NCBI RefSeq assembly: GCF_000007825.1
Contig: NC_004722.1
Span: 3,326,501 to 3,390,500 of the forward strand
Direction: 5' to 3'
Length of the DNA: 64,000 nt
Source of the DNA: Bacillus cereus ATCC 14579
GTDB taxonomy: Bacteria; Bacillota; Bacilli; Bacillales; Bacillaceae_G
Shown: piece after piece, positions 45,690-54,534 of the stretch
Numbering within the stretch: the stretch's first letter is position 1
How the letters are laid out: the number at the start of each line of letters is the position of its first letter
The notes under the pieces: model-generated
The model's input: only the letters and a program-made list of their open reading frames with translations
What the model was told of the DNA's origin: nothing
Database searches by the model: none
Made by a program: the position numbers and the translations under genes

Positions 45690-46034
45690 TTATTCAGCTG
45701 CTGTTATAAGCATAGATGTGTTCCCATTCTTTTCAAGATGATTTTCTCCCCAGTTACAAAGAGTATCGAGTATAGAATCTAAAGAATGACCGTAATCAGT
45801 TAAAGAGTACTCTACTTTTGGTGGCACTTGGTTATACACTTTTCTCTCGATTACACCATCTTCTTCTAATTCACGTAATTGTTGCGTTAACATCTTTTGT
45901 GTAATACCAGACATTAATTGTTTTAATTCGCACGTTCTCTTTTTGTCTTTCTTTAAATGACAAAGGATAACTACTTTCCACTTTCCACCGATAACCTCTA
46001 AAGTTGCCTCTACAGGAATATTGTATGTTTTCAT
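45690..46034 (-). CDS. HxlR/DUF24 regulator C
   Basis: A protein of about 114 residues, near-duplicate of hxlR-A (same MKTYNIPVEATLEVIGGKWK start, HLKKDKKRTCELKQLMSG, and NTSMLITA end). ATG 46032-46034 follows AAAGGAG; the longer frame has no ribosome site. It has an extra Cys in RTCELK. Three cassettes (S11-S13) stacked upstream point toward it and also lie in front of the divergent aldo/keto reductase. Confidence 0.92.
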   Translation of the reverse strand: MKTYNIPVEATLEVIGGKWKVVILCHLKKDKKRTCELKQLMSGITQKMLTQQLRELEEDGVIERKVYNQVPPKVEYSLTDYGHSLDSILDTLCNWGENHLEKNGNTSMLITAAE

Positions 46035-46089
46035 ATAAAAATCTCCTTTAATAATTTTATAAGACAAATAAGCTAAAATATTTAAATAT

Positions 46090-46120
46090 TACTTTTAAGT
46101 ATCTATAGCACCTTAAAGTA
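46090..46120. promoter_or_regulatory. HxlR-type double operator S11
   Basis: TACTTTTAAGTA and CACCTTAAAGTA separated by TCTATAG, 56 bp before hxlR-C. On the minus strand it is preceded by GCTATTATGAAACATG. Confidence 0.7.
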
Positions 46121-46185
46121 CGTACTTTTTACCCTGTTAAACATGTTTCATAATAGCATACGTAAACAGCAGATGAGTAGTACGG

Positions 46186-46235
46186 CACCAAAAAGTACCT
46201 GTATTACTTTTTAGTATCTATATCACTTTAAAGTA
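46186..46235. promoter_or_regulatory. HxlR-type triple operator S12
   Basis: CACCAAAAAGTA (46186-46197), TACTTTTTAGTA (46205-46216), CACTTTAAAGTA (46224-46235), each 19 bp apart. The end box is exactly 115 bp from that of S11. Confidence 0.72.
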
Positions 46236-46310
46236 CGTACTTTTCATTATGTAAAATACATTTCATAATAGCATTTGTAAGGGTTGAGTGAGTCATGCAG
46301 TGTTAGAAAT

Positions 46311-46338
46311 TACCTGTTAGTACCTTTACTTTAAAGTG
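46311..46338. promoter_or_regulatory. HxlR-type degenerate operator S13
   Basis: TACCTGTTAGTA (46311-46322) and TACTTTAAAGTG (46327-46338), with the spacer shortened by three bases. It is 110 bp before the aldo/keto reductase start. Confidence 0.5.
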
Positions 46339-46447
46339 AGTATTTTTCTCATACATTTTGTCAGACGATAAAATGACATGTTTTCATTTTCACATCCATT
46401 CACAATGAATAAATATTTTTCAAATACATTTTAGGAGGATATCTATA

Positions 46448-47459
46448 ATGAGTAAATTACTAAAAGAAAAAATCGGGTTTGGTACAGCACCACTAGGAAA
46501 TATGTACCGTAATATCCCAGAGGAAGAAGCAATCGCTACAGTGGATGCTGCTTGGAAGAATGGCGTTCGTTACTTTGATACAGCTCCACTTTATGGATCT
46601 GGCTTAGCGGAGATTCGTCTTGGTGAAGCACTATCAAAAAGAAATCGTGATGATTACTTTTTAAGTACGAAAGTAGGTCGAACTATTTCGGATGAATTAG
46701 AAGATCCATCTGCACGTGATTTAGGTGAAAAAGGCGGGCTTTTCGAATTTGGTCGCAAAAATAAAATGATCAATGACTATAGCACAGATGCAACACTTCG
46801 TTCTATCGAGCAAAGTTTGAAACGTTTAAAAACAGATCGTCTAGACTTTGTTTTCATTCATGATTTAGCACAAGACTTTTATGGTGATGCGTGGATTTCA
46901 CAATTTGAAATTGCTCGAACAGGAGCATTCCGTGCGCTAACACGTTTACGTGAAGAAGGAGTCATTAAAGGCTGGGGGCTTGGAGTAAACAAAGTAGAAT
47001 CAATTGAACTTATGCTTGATTTAGAAGAAGCGAAACCAAATATATCCTTATTAGCTGGTCGCTATTCATTATTAGACCACGAACGTGCATTGCAACGAGT
47101 AATGCCTGCAGCTGTAAAGCATAATATGGATATTGTTGTTGGTGGCCCATATAGCTCAGGTATTCTTGCTGGAGGCGCTCACTTCGAATATCAAAAAGCA
47201 TCGCCAGAAATTATTGCAAAGGTTGAGAAAATCAAAGCTCTTGCAGATCGTCACGAAATCAGCATCAAAGCTGCTGCACTACAATTTTCACTAGCCAATC
47301 CAGCAGTTGCTGCTGTTGTTCCTGGTGCAAGTAAACCGGAACGAATTGTAGAAGACCAAAAACGCCTTAAATACAGTAATTCCAGCAGCATTCTGGGAAG
47401 AAATGCGCGAACAAAAATTAGTAGCACCTAATGCACCACTACCAATCAACGTAAAATAA
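46448..47459 (+). pseudogene. Aldo/keto reductase with C-terminal frameshift
   Basis: NADPH aldo/keto reductase of the aldose/pyridoxal dehydrogenase type: IGFGTAPLGNMYR, YFDTAPLYGSGLAE (Asp, Tyr), STKVGR (Lys), FIHDLAQDFYG. At 47358-47362 five A occur where four would keep the frame. The written frame ends 47431 with a spurious tail, while the next frame continues NALNTVIPAAFWEEM, then REQKLVAPNAP to TAA 47457-47459. The restored length is 336 residues. The stop overlaps a bcr1 remnant. Confidence 0.88.
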
Positions 47460-47521
47460 TTTGAAACCTTAATCAGTGGGGTCATCCCCACTGATTATTT
47501 GCTCGCAAATATCGAGATAAA
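47456..47521 (+). repeat. bcr1-like remnant (copy E)
   Basis: TTGAAACCTTAATCAGTGGG, then CATCCCCACTGATTATTTGC and GAGATAAA: first stem kept, second stem lost. It begins over the TAA stop of the aldo/keto reductase and ends ten bases before the next gene's ATG, overlapping its ribosome-site region. Confidence 0.7.
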
Positions 47522-47531
47522 AAGGAGCGTA

Positions 47532-47954
47532 ATGAACATGGCACATACTACTACATCTATGGAAATTTTCGGTTCACCTGAACAAGTATGGCAATTAATC
47601 GGAGGTTTCAACTCCCTTCCAGACTGGTTACCTTATATACCTAGCAGTAAATTAACGGAAGGCGGTCGTGTACGTCATCTAGCTAATCCAGATGGCGATA
47701 CAATTATAGAACGCTTAGAAGTATTCAATGATAAAGAACGCTACTACACGTATTCAATCATGAATGCACCATTCCCAGTCACTAATTATCTATCTACAAT
47801 CCAGGTGAAAGAAGGTACTGAAAGTAACACATCGTTAGTAGAGTGGTCTGGTACATTCACTCCTGTTGAGGTTAGTGATGAAGAGGCAATAAATCTGTTT
47901 CATGGTATTTACAGCGATGGACTGAAAGCATTACAGCAAGCATTTCTAGATTAA
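47532..47954 (+). CDS. SRPBCC-family (polyketide cyclase-like) protein
   Basis: A protein of about 140 residues with the START-like helix-grip fold: TTSMEIFGSPEQVWQLIGGF at the N terminus, LPDWLPYI, and RVRHLANPDGDTIIERL. ATG 47532 follows AAAGGAGC; the longer frame starts inside the bcr1 remnant and is not favoured. It binds a hydrophobic ligand of unknown identity. Likely co-transcribed with the aldo/keto reductase. Confidence 0.85.
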   Translation: MNMAHTTTSMEIFGSPEQVWQLIGGFNSLPDWLPYIPSSKLTEGGRVRHLANPDGDTIIERLEVFNDKERYYTYSIMNAPFPVTNYLSTIQVKEGTESNTSLVEWSGTFTPVEVSDEEAINLFHGIYSDGLKALQQAFLD

Positions 47955-48079
47955 TTCATGTAATAAATTGAGACGAAAAAGTAAATTAACAGTCAAATAT
48001 TCGATTTTTTTAGTTAAATTCATTATGAAAGATAAACAAATACAAATTTCATGCCTGCTTGTTATTGACAAGAAATAAA

Positions 48080-48110
48080 AAATACTACCTCCAAATGGAA
48101 GGTAGTATTT
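48080..48110 (-). terminator. Terminator of the S8 protease gene
   Basis: AAATACTACCT pairs with AGGTAGTATTT, then T run on both sides. Confidence 0.82.
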
Positions 48111-48115
48111 TTTTA

Positions 48116-49492
48116 TTAATCAGGAAAAACAATTAATCCCTCTTCTTTTTCCTCCTGTTTTAAATCTTCTTCTGGGAAGGTTACAGTTGAATTTTTATCA
48201 CCTGTTCTTTTTGTTTCTTCACCTGGAAATACGAAAGTTGAATTTTCTTTTCCTTCATTTTTTTCTACGTTATCTGGAAATACCATAGGATCATTGGTAG
48301 TCAAATCACTATGAAATCCAAGGTTAGACAAAATTGCTTTTAAATCTGGTAAAACCCCTATTTTATCAGATGATGGGTTATTAGACTTTGTGCCTGTATT
48401 AGGATTACTTAAAATTGCTCTCAATTCTTTTGGTGTATATGCCTTACCTAAATGTTCTTTAGCAATCCCTTGAATCGATACAGCAGCCCCAGCAATTATA
48501 GGCGAAGCGCTAGAAGTACCACGGAAATTAGAAGTATAACGATTAATTATGTTCTGATCTGTAACTTTTTGTCCTTTACTATTTTGATTTTGATATGTAT
48601 CTAATGTATCAACATACTCTCCCCAACCATATACATCAATTCTACTACCATAGTTAGAGAAAGCTAAACGTTTATGAGGAACTCTTGCTGTAGATGCTCC
48701 AACTATAATAGCTCCTGAATCTTTAAAGTCTGGACTATTTCGATTTAAAATCTGCTTACCATTACGGTCTTTAAATTCATCTAAATCAATCCCACCATTA
48801 CCAGCTGCTTCTACAATAATAATGCCTTTATCTGTACCTTTGCGAATTGCGTTAAATATACTCGGGTATACTTCTACTGGTAAAGGGTCATCTCCATATC
48901 CATCATATTTAAAGGATTCTTCTATTAATAAAACATCTCCAGCCTGTAAAGAATCTACGGCACTTAAAATAGCATCTCTTACATCGATTCTCCCATTATC
49001 TCGGATCACTGAAATTACTTTTGCCTTTGCTTTTGGTGCAATCCCAATATTCCCAATCCCATTGTCAGCTGCCGAAACAACACCTAGAACTGAAGTACCG
49101 TGAGAAAGATCATTACTCATTTTTCCAGACATAAATTCAATATTTTGACCGACTAAATCTTCATGATTTAGTAACCAGCCTTCTTCCAAATCTACAAAAG
49201 TTGCTCCCTGGCCATTTCCTCCTTTAATTCCCCAAGCATAAGGAGCATTAATTCCTAAAGGTGCCTCTTCAAGATATCCCTGTCTTGAAAATCTAGGTTC
49301 ATCATAAGGATTGACTGATAATACAGGCAATCTCGAGCCAGTTGTTGTGTTTATACTCTTATTAGAACGAACTTGTATTTTACTAGAATCGTCATTAGCA
49401 GCATATACTGTATTTGTTACAAATGTCGTACCTACCCCAGCAAAAGTTGTAATTGCAAGTGATGATATTAACATACCTTTAAATTTTTTCAT
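48116..49492 (-). CDS. Subtilisin-family (S8) serine protease with repeat tail
   Basis: Secreted serine protease. The signal peptide spans residues about 1-31 (ends VYA). The catalytic triad is Asp101 (FVDLEEG), His131 (DLSHGTSVLG) and Ser327 (GTSSASP), with the oxyanion Asn232 (AAGNGG). After residue about 395 the protein carries an acidic tail of three 17-residue units plus a partial one, each starting (V/T)FP(D/G/E). There is no LPXTG or membrane anchor. It has no PlcR box that I can find. Function of the tail is unknown. Confidence 0.9.
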   Translation of the reverse strand: MKKFKGMLISSLAITTFAGVGTTFVTNTVYAANDDSSKIQVRSNKSINTTTGSRLPVLSVNPYDEPRFSRQGYLEEAPLGINAPYAWGIKGGNGQGATFVDLEEGWLLNHEDLVGQNIEFMSGKMSNDLSHGTSVLGVVSAADNGIGNIGIAPKAKAKVISVIRDNGRIDVRDAILSAVDSLQAGDVLLIEESFKYDGYGDDPLPVEVYPSIFNAIRKGTDKGIIIVEAAGNGGIDLDEFKDRNGKQILNRNSPDFKDSGAIIVGASTARVPHKRLAFSNYGSRIDVYGWGEYVDTLDTYQNQNSKGQKVTDQNIINRYTSNFRGTSSASPIIAGAAVSIQGIAKEHLGKAYTPKELRAILSNPNTGTKSNNPSSDKIGVLPDLKAILSNLGFHSDLTTNDPMVFPDNVEKNEGKENSTFVFPGEETKRTGDKNSTVTFPEEDLKQEEKEEGLIVFPD

Positions 49493-49762
49493 TTTTCCAC
49501 CTCTAGTTTTCTATTAGAAATAACATATTTAATAATGTGTATGAACTGAAAAGCATTTTATCTTATTATAAAAATTAATAGATTTTTATAGCTTTTTGAT
49601 TTACATAAAAACTCCCTTCATTCTTGTAATTCAATGTGGACATTTCAAAATAATAAACTTACTGTAACTATTATAGTTACACCTCTATTAATTTTCAACT
49701 ACGAAATATAAATTTTTAAAAATAAATTTATATTATTAAAACAGCACTAGCCTTTTACTCAC

Positions 49763-49858
49763 ATAAAGTGAAACTTTAATCAGGGTTTTTTTGTTCATCC
49801 CCCACTGATTATTAGCCCTCACCAATCGGGCATTTACGGGCAGTTAATGCGGGATAAA
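49763..49858 (+). repeat. bcr1-like repeat, second stem deleted (copy F)
   Basis: ATAAAGTGAAACTTTAATCAG, first stem, CACCAATCGGGCATTTACGG, then straight to TTAATGCGGGATAAA. Perfect ATAAA at both ends. Intergenic in the 49493-49950 gap. Confidence 0.85.
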
Positions 49859-49920
49859 AATGCAAAATATCTGTCCAAATTACAGCAATCAATAAGTTTA
49901 TGGACTACGAAAGAAATACG

Positions 49921-49950
49921 AAAAAGCAAAGCGATATCGCTTTGCTTTTT
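49921..49950 (-). terminator. Intrinsic terminator of the SGNH gene
   Basis: The same stem as at 2690-2716 (GCAAAGCGATATCGCTTTGC), with longer A and T runs, directly at the gene's stop codon. Confidence 0.9.
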
Positions 49951-50517
49951 TTATAAAATCCCTTTTAACTTTTCACCAATTAACTTCGCTAGATACTCAT
50001 AACCTTCTGGACCAAAGTGTAATCCATCTTTTTCATCATTTTCTACAAACCTTTTATAATTCAGTTCTTGAATCATTTCAGCATACAAATTTAGAAAATA
50101 GCTTCCTGTTTCTTTTGCCACTTTCTCCACCACGTCTGCATACTGACAGAGCACTTCATTTGTTCTATTATGCTGCCTCTCTTCATCAACTGGCGCAGGG
50201 CTAATAAGCAGCACTTTACCTGACGAAACTTGGTTCACAATCTTCTCTAAGTTTTCTTTATATGCTTGTAATGACACTTGAGAAAAAGAAACTGCATCAT
50301 TCGTACCAAGAAAAACTGTTACGAAATCTGGTTTATATGATATTACATCTTCTTCAATCCTATTTAACGCATCGAATGTATTATCACCTGGAACACCTGC
50401 ATTCACTACTATCCAATTCGGAAACATCTCTTGCAAACGTGGTGTTAATCTCGGCATTCCATCATAAAATGTTTCATCAGCTGTAATACTATCTCCAAAA
50501 CATACTAACGTTTTCAT
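49951..50517 (-). CDS. SGNH/GDSL-family hydrolase
   Basis: A 188-residue esterase/lipase-like enzyme. The four SGNH blocks are visible: nucleophile Ser10 in CFGDSIT, Gly in NAGVPGDNT, Asn in FLGTNDA, and the Asp/His pair in DGLHFGPEGY. No signal peptide, so it acts inside the cell. It lies 15 bp downstream of the metallo-beta-lactamase-fold gene and is probably co-transcribed with it. Confidence 0.92.
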   Translation of the reverse strand: MKTLVCFGDSITADETFYDGMPRLTPRLQEMFPNWIVVNAGVPGDNTFDALNRIEEDVISYKPDFVTVFLGTNDAVSFSQVSLQAYKENLEKIVNQVSSGKVLLISPAPVDEERQHNRTNEVLCQYADVVEKVAKETGSYFLNLYAEMIQELNYKRFVENDEKDGLHFGPEGYEYLAKLIGEKLKGIL

Positions 50518-50532
50518 TAAGCTACTCTCCTT

Positions 50533-51360
50533 TTACGTATGAAACAACTTTCCTTCTATTGCTTTTATATATCTTTCAGCAGAACGTTCAACTGCCTCAT
50601 TTGCATTTTCCTTTACTACTCGATGAAAAGCGTTGTATAAACGATTAAACTGTAACGGCTTCACTCGATTCACCATTTCTTCCACTTTCCTCGCTGGTAG
50701 TGGAATTAAGTTTGGATAGCTGTACATGAAGCTTACCCACCGCTCATCTGCTACAACTTGAATAATATCACCTGTTAACAAAATCCCTTTTCCATCATTA
50801 CCTTCTTCCCAATGCAATACAGAACCACCACTAAAATGTCCTCCAAGACGATGTACAGTAATCCCATCAGCTAATTGTAAAGACTCACCAGACCAATAAA
50901 TAATACGACTACTCGGACGCATCACCCACTCTTTATCATCTTCATGTATATAAATTGGTACATCAAATGTCTCTGCCCATTCTACTTGCGTTGAATAATA
51001 ATGAGGATGAGACAATGCAATCGCATCTAATCCGCCAAGCTCTTTTATTTTCGTAATTGTCGTTTCATCTAAATACGTAATACAGTCCCACAGTAAACGA
51101 TATGACTCTGTTTTCACTACAAATGCCGTTTGACCGATCGCAAATCCTGGTTTTGTCGTAATACTATAAAGTCCATTTTCCTCTTTAATTATTTCATTTT
51201 TATATGTATCATCTGTTTGCAAATTTTCTAAAGTCGTCCAAGACTGCCCTTTCGGATTCACATACTGCCTTTCTTCATCACAAATATGACAACTCACTGG
51301 TTCTTCTACACTCGCTGCATACTGCACGCCACACGTTGTACAAACGAAATTTTTCATCAT
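50533..51360 (-). CDS. MBL-fold protein with N-terminal rubredoxin-like ribbon
   Basis: A protein of about 275 residues. The first 35 hold a zinc-ribbon pattern (CTTCGVQY ... CHICDEERQY). The rest resembles a metallo-beta-lactamase fold with GLDAIALSHPHYYS, LGGHFSGGSVLHW and LLTGDIIQV. The usual HxHxDH ligand motif is reduced to HPHYYS, so metal binding is altered. GGGGGAATT precedes ATG 51360. Specific function unknown. Confidence 0.82.
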   Translation of the reverse strand: MMKNFVCTTCGVQYAASVEEPVSCHICDEERQYVNPKGQSWTTLENLQTDDTYKNEIIKEENGLYSITTKPGFAIGQTAFVVKTESYRLLWDCITYLDETTITKIKELGGLDAIALSHPHYYSTQVEWAETFDVPIYIHEDDKEWVMRPSSRIIYWSGESLQLADGITVHRLGGHFSGGSVLHWEEGNDGKGILLTGDIIQVVADERWVSFMYSYPNLIPLPARKVEEMVNRVKPLQFNRLYNAFHRVVKENANEAVERSAERYIKAIEGKLFHT

Positions 51361-51385
51361 AATTCCCCCTATCCCTAAATTTTTA

Positions 51386-51495
51386 TTAAGCTGCTTTTTT
51401 ATGTTCAATTAATAAACTTATAAAAGTAAGTAAATAGACAAATGTAACCGATAATGGAATTACAGTAAATCCTTTTTCGCTTCTGCAACATTCAT
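51386..51495 (-). pseudogene. Possible frameshifted small membrane peptide
   Basis: ATG after GGGAGATGGTGAG reads MNVAEAKKD and then stops. With one extra base the frame becomes FTVIPLSVTFVYLLTFISLL then IEHKKAA, one membrane helix with a basic end. The 110-base span is one short of a multiple of three. Could be chance. Confidence 0.3.
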
Positions 51496-51523
51496 CTCAC
51501 CATCTCCCCTAAAAATATTTGTA

Positions 51524-52372
51524 CTATAAAGTCACCTCAACCTCACCCATCCAATAACGCCAAGCTGCTAAATAATCTTCTAAATCTTTCGGGTGGTGCC
51601 GTAAACATGTATCTATACGCAAATATAATCCTATGACTATCTCTTCATATAAATCACGGTCATTTTTATGAAATACACATTGTTTCATCGCATAACCAAT
51701 CGTTTCTTTTGTTAAATCTTCCGGAGTTGAACAGAACGCATAAATTAAATCATATATAGGATCTCCTAACACTGGTAAAGGATCAATTACACCGTGCAGT
51801 TTATTCTCTTGAAATATAAAATTATGAAATCCAAGATCACCATGCAATAAAAATGGCTGATTTATTCCAGTCCCCCTACTTGGACTATTTGCTAACTTAA
51901 AAACCGTTCTATACGCTTCCTCACTTATGTAACGTCTTACATTTTCATGAGCTTCCATCACATTTGTCGTTAAAAATTCATTCCAAGATTGAACTGGGTT
52001 TTCTTTCCATCCCCAGCCATCAATCTCTGTAGCTACTTCATACTTATTGATAACTTCCTTTACAAGTTTACAAAGAACGCTCCGTTTATGGCCTAGTTTG
52101 CAAAAAGTTGTGCCCTCAAGGAATGAGTAAACAATATAGCGATTTAAAGGTTCCTTATAAAAAAGCTTTGGAAATAATTCATCCTTTTTATAAAACTGAA
52201 GAAAATAAGCTTCTTCACGTATGACATCCGATTCATTCAACTTTACAACGTATTGTTCATCTAACAAATATATAGTACTTGTTGTTCCCCCGTTTAACAC
52301 TTTTACACTATTTGGATAATGTGAAATCACTTTCTCCTTAACTAGTTGTGCAGTGATTATTGAAATATCCAT
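51524..52372 (-). CDS. Aminoglycoside-phosphotransferase-like kinase
   Basis: A protein kinase-like (APH/choline kinase) enzyme of about 282 residues. The catalytic loop LLHGDLGFHNFIF carries the HGDxxxxN motif, and VIDPLPVLGDPIYDL the metal-binding Asp. ATG 52370-52372 after GGTGAGAG is preferred over the upstream start. The substrate is unknown; resistance should not be assumed. Confidence 0.85.
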   Translation of the reverse strand: MDISIITAQLVKEKVISHYPNSVKVLNGGTTSTIYLLDEQYVVKLNESDVIREEAYFLQFYKKDELFPKLFYKEPLNRYIVYSFLEGTTFCKLGHKRSVLCKLVKEVINKYEVATEIDGWGWKENPVQSWNEFLTTNVMEAHENVRRYISEEAYRTVFKLANSPSRGTGINQPFLLHGDLGFHNFIFQENKLHGVIDPLPVLGDPIYDLIYAFCSTPEDLTKETIGYAMKQCVFHKNDRDLYEEIVIGLYLRIDTCLRHHPKDLEDYLAAWRYWMGEVEVTL

Positions 52373-52559
52373 TCTCTCACCCTTTAACTCCGAATATTCC
52401 CTTAATTCAAAAGACAACTTTACTATTATTTGACAAACATAAGGGAATCCCTCCTAAAAATCTTAATATAACAAAAGATAATTTTATTTCATTGCAACTG
52501 CGTCTTTCAATATTCCATCATATAGTTCATTCCATTGATGGTAATGCGATGTAATTTCT

Positions 52560-53309
52560 TCACTCCAAATGTTCTTCATTTAATCTAGTAATTTCTATTG
52601 AATTATCTCTTTCTTTTAACTTATGAGCCAAACTTTCTACACCAAACACTTCTGTAAACGTATGACTGCCTACAATTAAATTAATCCCTTTAAATTTCGC
52701 ATGTTGCACTGTATATAATGTTTTTTCACCTGTTATGTACGTGTCACACCCTTTTTCTAATGCACGTTCAATCAAATTTGTATTGTTTCCTGCACCGGTT
52801 AAAATCGCAATCCGTTTTACTGGTTTATCGTGATTTCTCCAGCTCTTCACTTTCTCTTCCATTCTTTCTTCAAGTTTTCCAACTAAGTTTGAAAAAGGAA
52901 TCGCTTCTTTATATTCTCCTATTCCCGGTAGTTCTTCTTCCTCATACGTGGAATATTCCAGTATTGTATCTATCCCAATTCCGTTAAATAACGATGTACA
53001 TGTGCCAAACTTTACAAAATCTAACGGCAAATGAACCCAAAAATGATTCATTTCATATTGCTTCAATTTCTCAATACAAGCCTCTTCCATACCAAATAAA
53101 AAACTCCACGGCGCATGATGTGTAACTATCATATCGACTCCATTTCTATACGCTTCTTCAATAGTTTCTAACGTTAAATTTGTTGTGTAACCGATTTTGT
53201 GAAATTCATCTTTACTTATATGAGTAAAACCATATTCATCATCGCCGTATTTATGAAGATGCTCTCCAAATAGTGATGTTATATGTTCGTTAAACTGCTT
53301 TATATTCAT
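52560..53309 (-). CDS. Nif3-like dinuclear metal-centre protein
   Basis: A 249-residue Nif3/YqfO-family protein, short form. Metal-binding histidines are in MIVTHHAPW and GSHTFTEVFGVE, with the conserved TGEKTLYTVQHAK. The family assembles into toroidal hexamers; the biochemical role is not settled. Standard start after a GGAGA-type site. Confidence 0.88.
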   Translation of the reverse strand: MNIKQFNEHITSLFGEHLHKYGDDEYGFTHISKDEFHKIGYTTNLTLETIEEAYRNGVDMIVTHHAPWSFLFGMEEACIEKLKQYEMNHFWVHLPLDFVKFGTCTSLFNGIGIDTILEYSTYEEEELPGIGEYKEAIPFSNLVGKLEERMEEKVKSWRNHDKPVKRIAILTGAGNNTNLIERALEKGCDTYITGEKTLYTVQHAKFKGINLIVGSHTFTEVFGVESLAHKLKERDNSIEITRLNEEHLE

Positions 53310-53392
53310 TTTATTTCTCCTTTCATTTACTTTTATATTTCAAAAATAAGGAAATACTAAATAAAAACGTTACATACATATAGGAGGACACC

Positions 53393-53602
53393 ATGAAACC
53401 TGAATTTTTAAAAGCTGTACATGATGCCATTGGAAACGTCGAACATATTCATATAGAAGAAAGCGGTGCTGACAGCTTACTTATCCATCATGATGATGCA
53501 CAGCAATTACAACAAGTCGCTAAAACGCTAGAAAATAACAATTTTCGCTCTGCTTTAAGAACAACTGGAGATGCTTCGTATATTGAAGTGTTGAACAGAT
53601 AA
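53393..53602 (+). CDS. Small hypothetical protein
   Basis: A 69-residue protein with no recognised domain. It reads as a compact alpha/beta fold (KPEFLKAVHDAIGNVEHIHI ... QQLQQVAKTLENNN). AGGAGG lies at 53382-53387, and a terminator follows at once, so it is a convincing single-gene unit. Confidence 0.75.
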   Translation: MKPEFLKAVHDAIGNVEHIHIEESGADSLLIHHDDAQQLQQVAKTLENNNFRSALRTTGDASYIEVLNR

Positions 53603-53604
53603 TG

Positions 53605-53629
53605 AAAGTCCGGATGTATGCCGGGCTTT
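53605..53629. terminator. Bidirectional terminator
   Basis: AAAGTCCGG pairs with CCGGGCTTT (one G-U), then TCTTTTTT, between convergent genes. Confidence 0.82.
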
Positions 53630-53634
53630 CTTTT

Positions 53635-54534
53635 TTATATTAAAACTTCAAACTCTTTCACATACACCGCTGTTCCAGCAATATCTATTTGTAACTTTTC
53701 GTTTTCTATCCCTTTCGTTACATAAACAGTTACACGACCATCTTTATTTATTTCCTGTCCTTGCTCAACGATTAAGTCCAATTCATGTTCAAAATCTTTC
53801 TCTAAATACTCCGCATAATACGCTCCCATTACACCTGAAGCTGTTCCTGTCACTGGATCTTCAATCGTCCCAGCATAAGCTGACGAGAAATGACGGCCAT
53901 GCATTTGTGCTAGTTCATCATAAGTTTCTAGACAAATTGGGTGAATAGAAGCATTAGGTATTTCTTTTAATACCGATGGAAATGCAGCATTATTAGGTTT
54001 CATTCTCTCACACGCATCTAGATTTTTAATCGGCACAATTACAGTCCAGTTTCCTGTACTTCCATATACTATCGGTAAACTTACATCTAAATCATTTACT
54101 TCTAAACCAATACTATGAGCTAATTCTTCTTTTGAACCTGCAAAATCTTTAAACTGAGGTGCTGTCTGCCTCATTTTAATAAAGGTTTCTCCATTTTCAT
54201 TTACAACTATTTGTATCGGTAAAATCCCTGCCTTCGTTTCAATCGTAAGGTTACTTTTCTCTTCTAATAAACCTTTTTCGCGCAAGGCATATATCGTCCC
54301 TACTGTCCCATGACCACATAAATCCATTTCAAAACCAGGTGTAAAATAGCGCATTCTTATATCTCCTACTTCTGAGGAAAGAACAAAAGTTGTTTCGTTA
54401 TATCCAACTTTTTCAGCAATAATTTGCATTTCCTCTTCCGTTAATCCATCTGCTTCTAATACAATACCTGCTGGATTTCCCTTATTTGGTTTATTCGTAA
54501 ATGCGTCATAATGAAATACGTTTATAGTCTTCAT
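53635..54534 (-). CDS. PhzF-family isomerase-like protein
   Basis: A 299-residue protein with the two-lobed diaminopimelate-epimerase fold. The N-terminal lobe has AFTNKPNKGNPAGIV, the catalytic-type Glu in GYNETTFVL, and DLCGHGTVGT. The C-terminal lobe has DPVTGTASGVMGAYYAEYL. No phenazine genes are nearby, so the role is probably a general isomerase. Confidence 0.9.
   Translation of the reverse strand: MKTINVFHYDAFTNKPNKGNPAGIVLEADGLTEEEMQIIAEKVGYNETTFVLSSEVGDIRMRYFTPGFEMDLCGHGTVGTIYALREKGLLEEKSNLTIETKAGILPIQIVVNENGETFIKMRQTAPQFKDFAGSKEELAHSIGLEVNDLDVSLPIVYGSTGNWTVIVPIKNLDACERMKPNNAAFPSVLKEIPNASIHPICLETYDELAQMHGRHFSSAYAGTIEDPVTGTASGVMGAYYAEYLEKDFEHELDLIVEQGQEINKDGRVTVYVTKGIENEKLQIDIAGTAVYVKEFEVLI

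Noticed and set aside
51524..52372. Aminoglycoside resistance gene
   Set aside because: Only the general APH/choline-kinase fold is visible; no subgroup-specific residues support a resistance call.
52484..52579. 31-codon ORF (MKNIWSEEITS...) overlapping the end of the Nif3 gene
   Set aside because: Good-looking composition, but no ribosome site and no recognised family; too weak to annotate.
53635..54534. PhzF-like gene as a sign of phenazine synthesis
   Set aside because: No other phz genes nearby; PhzF-like proteins are common in bacteria that make no phenazines.
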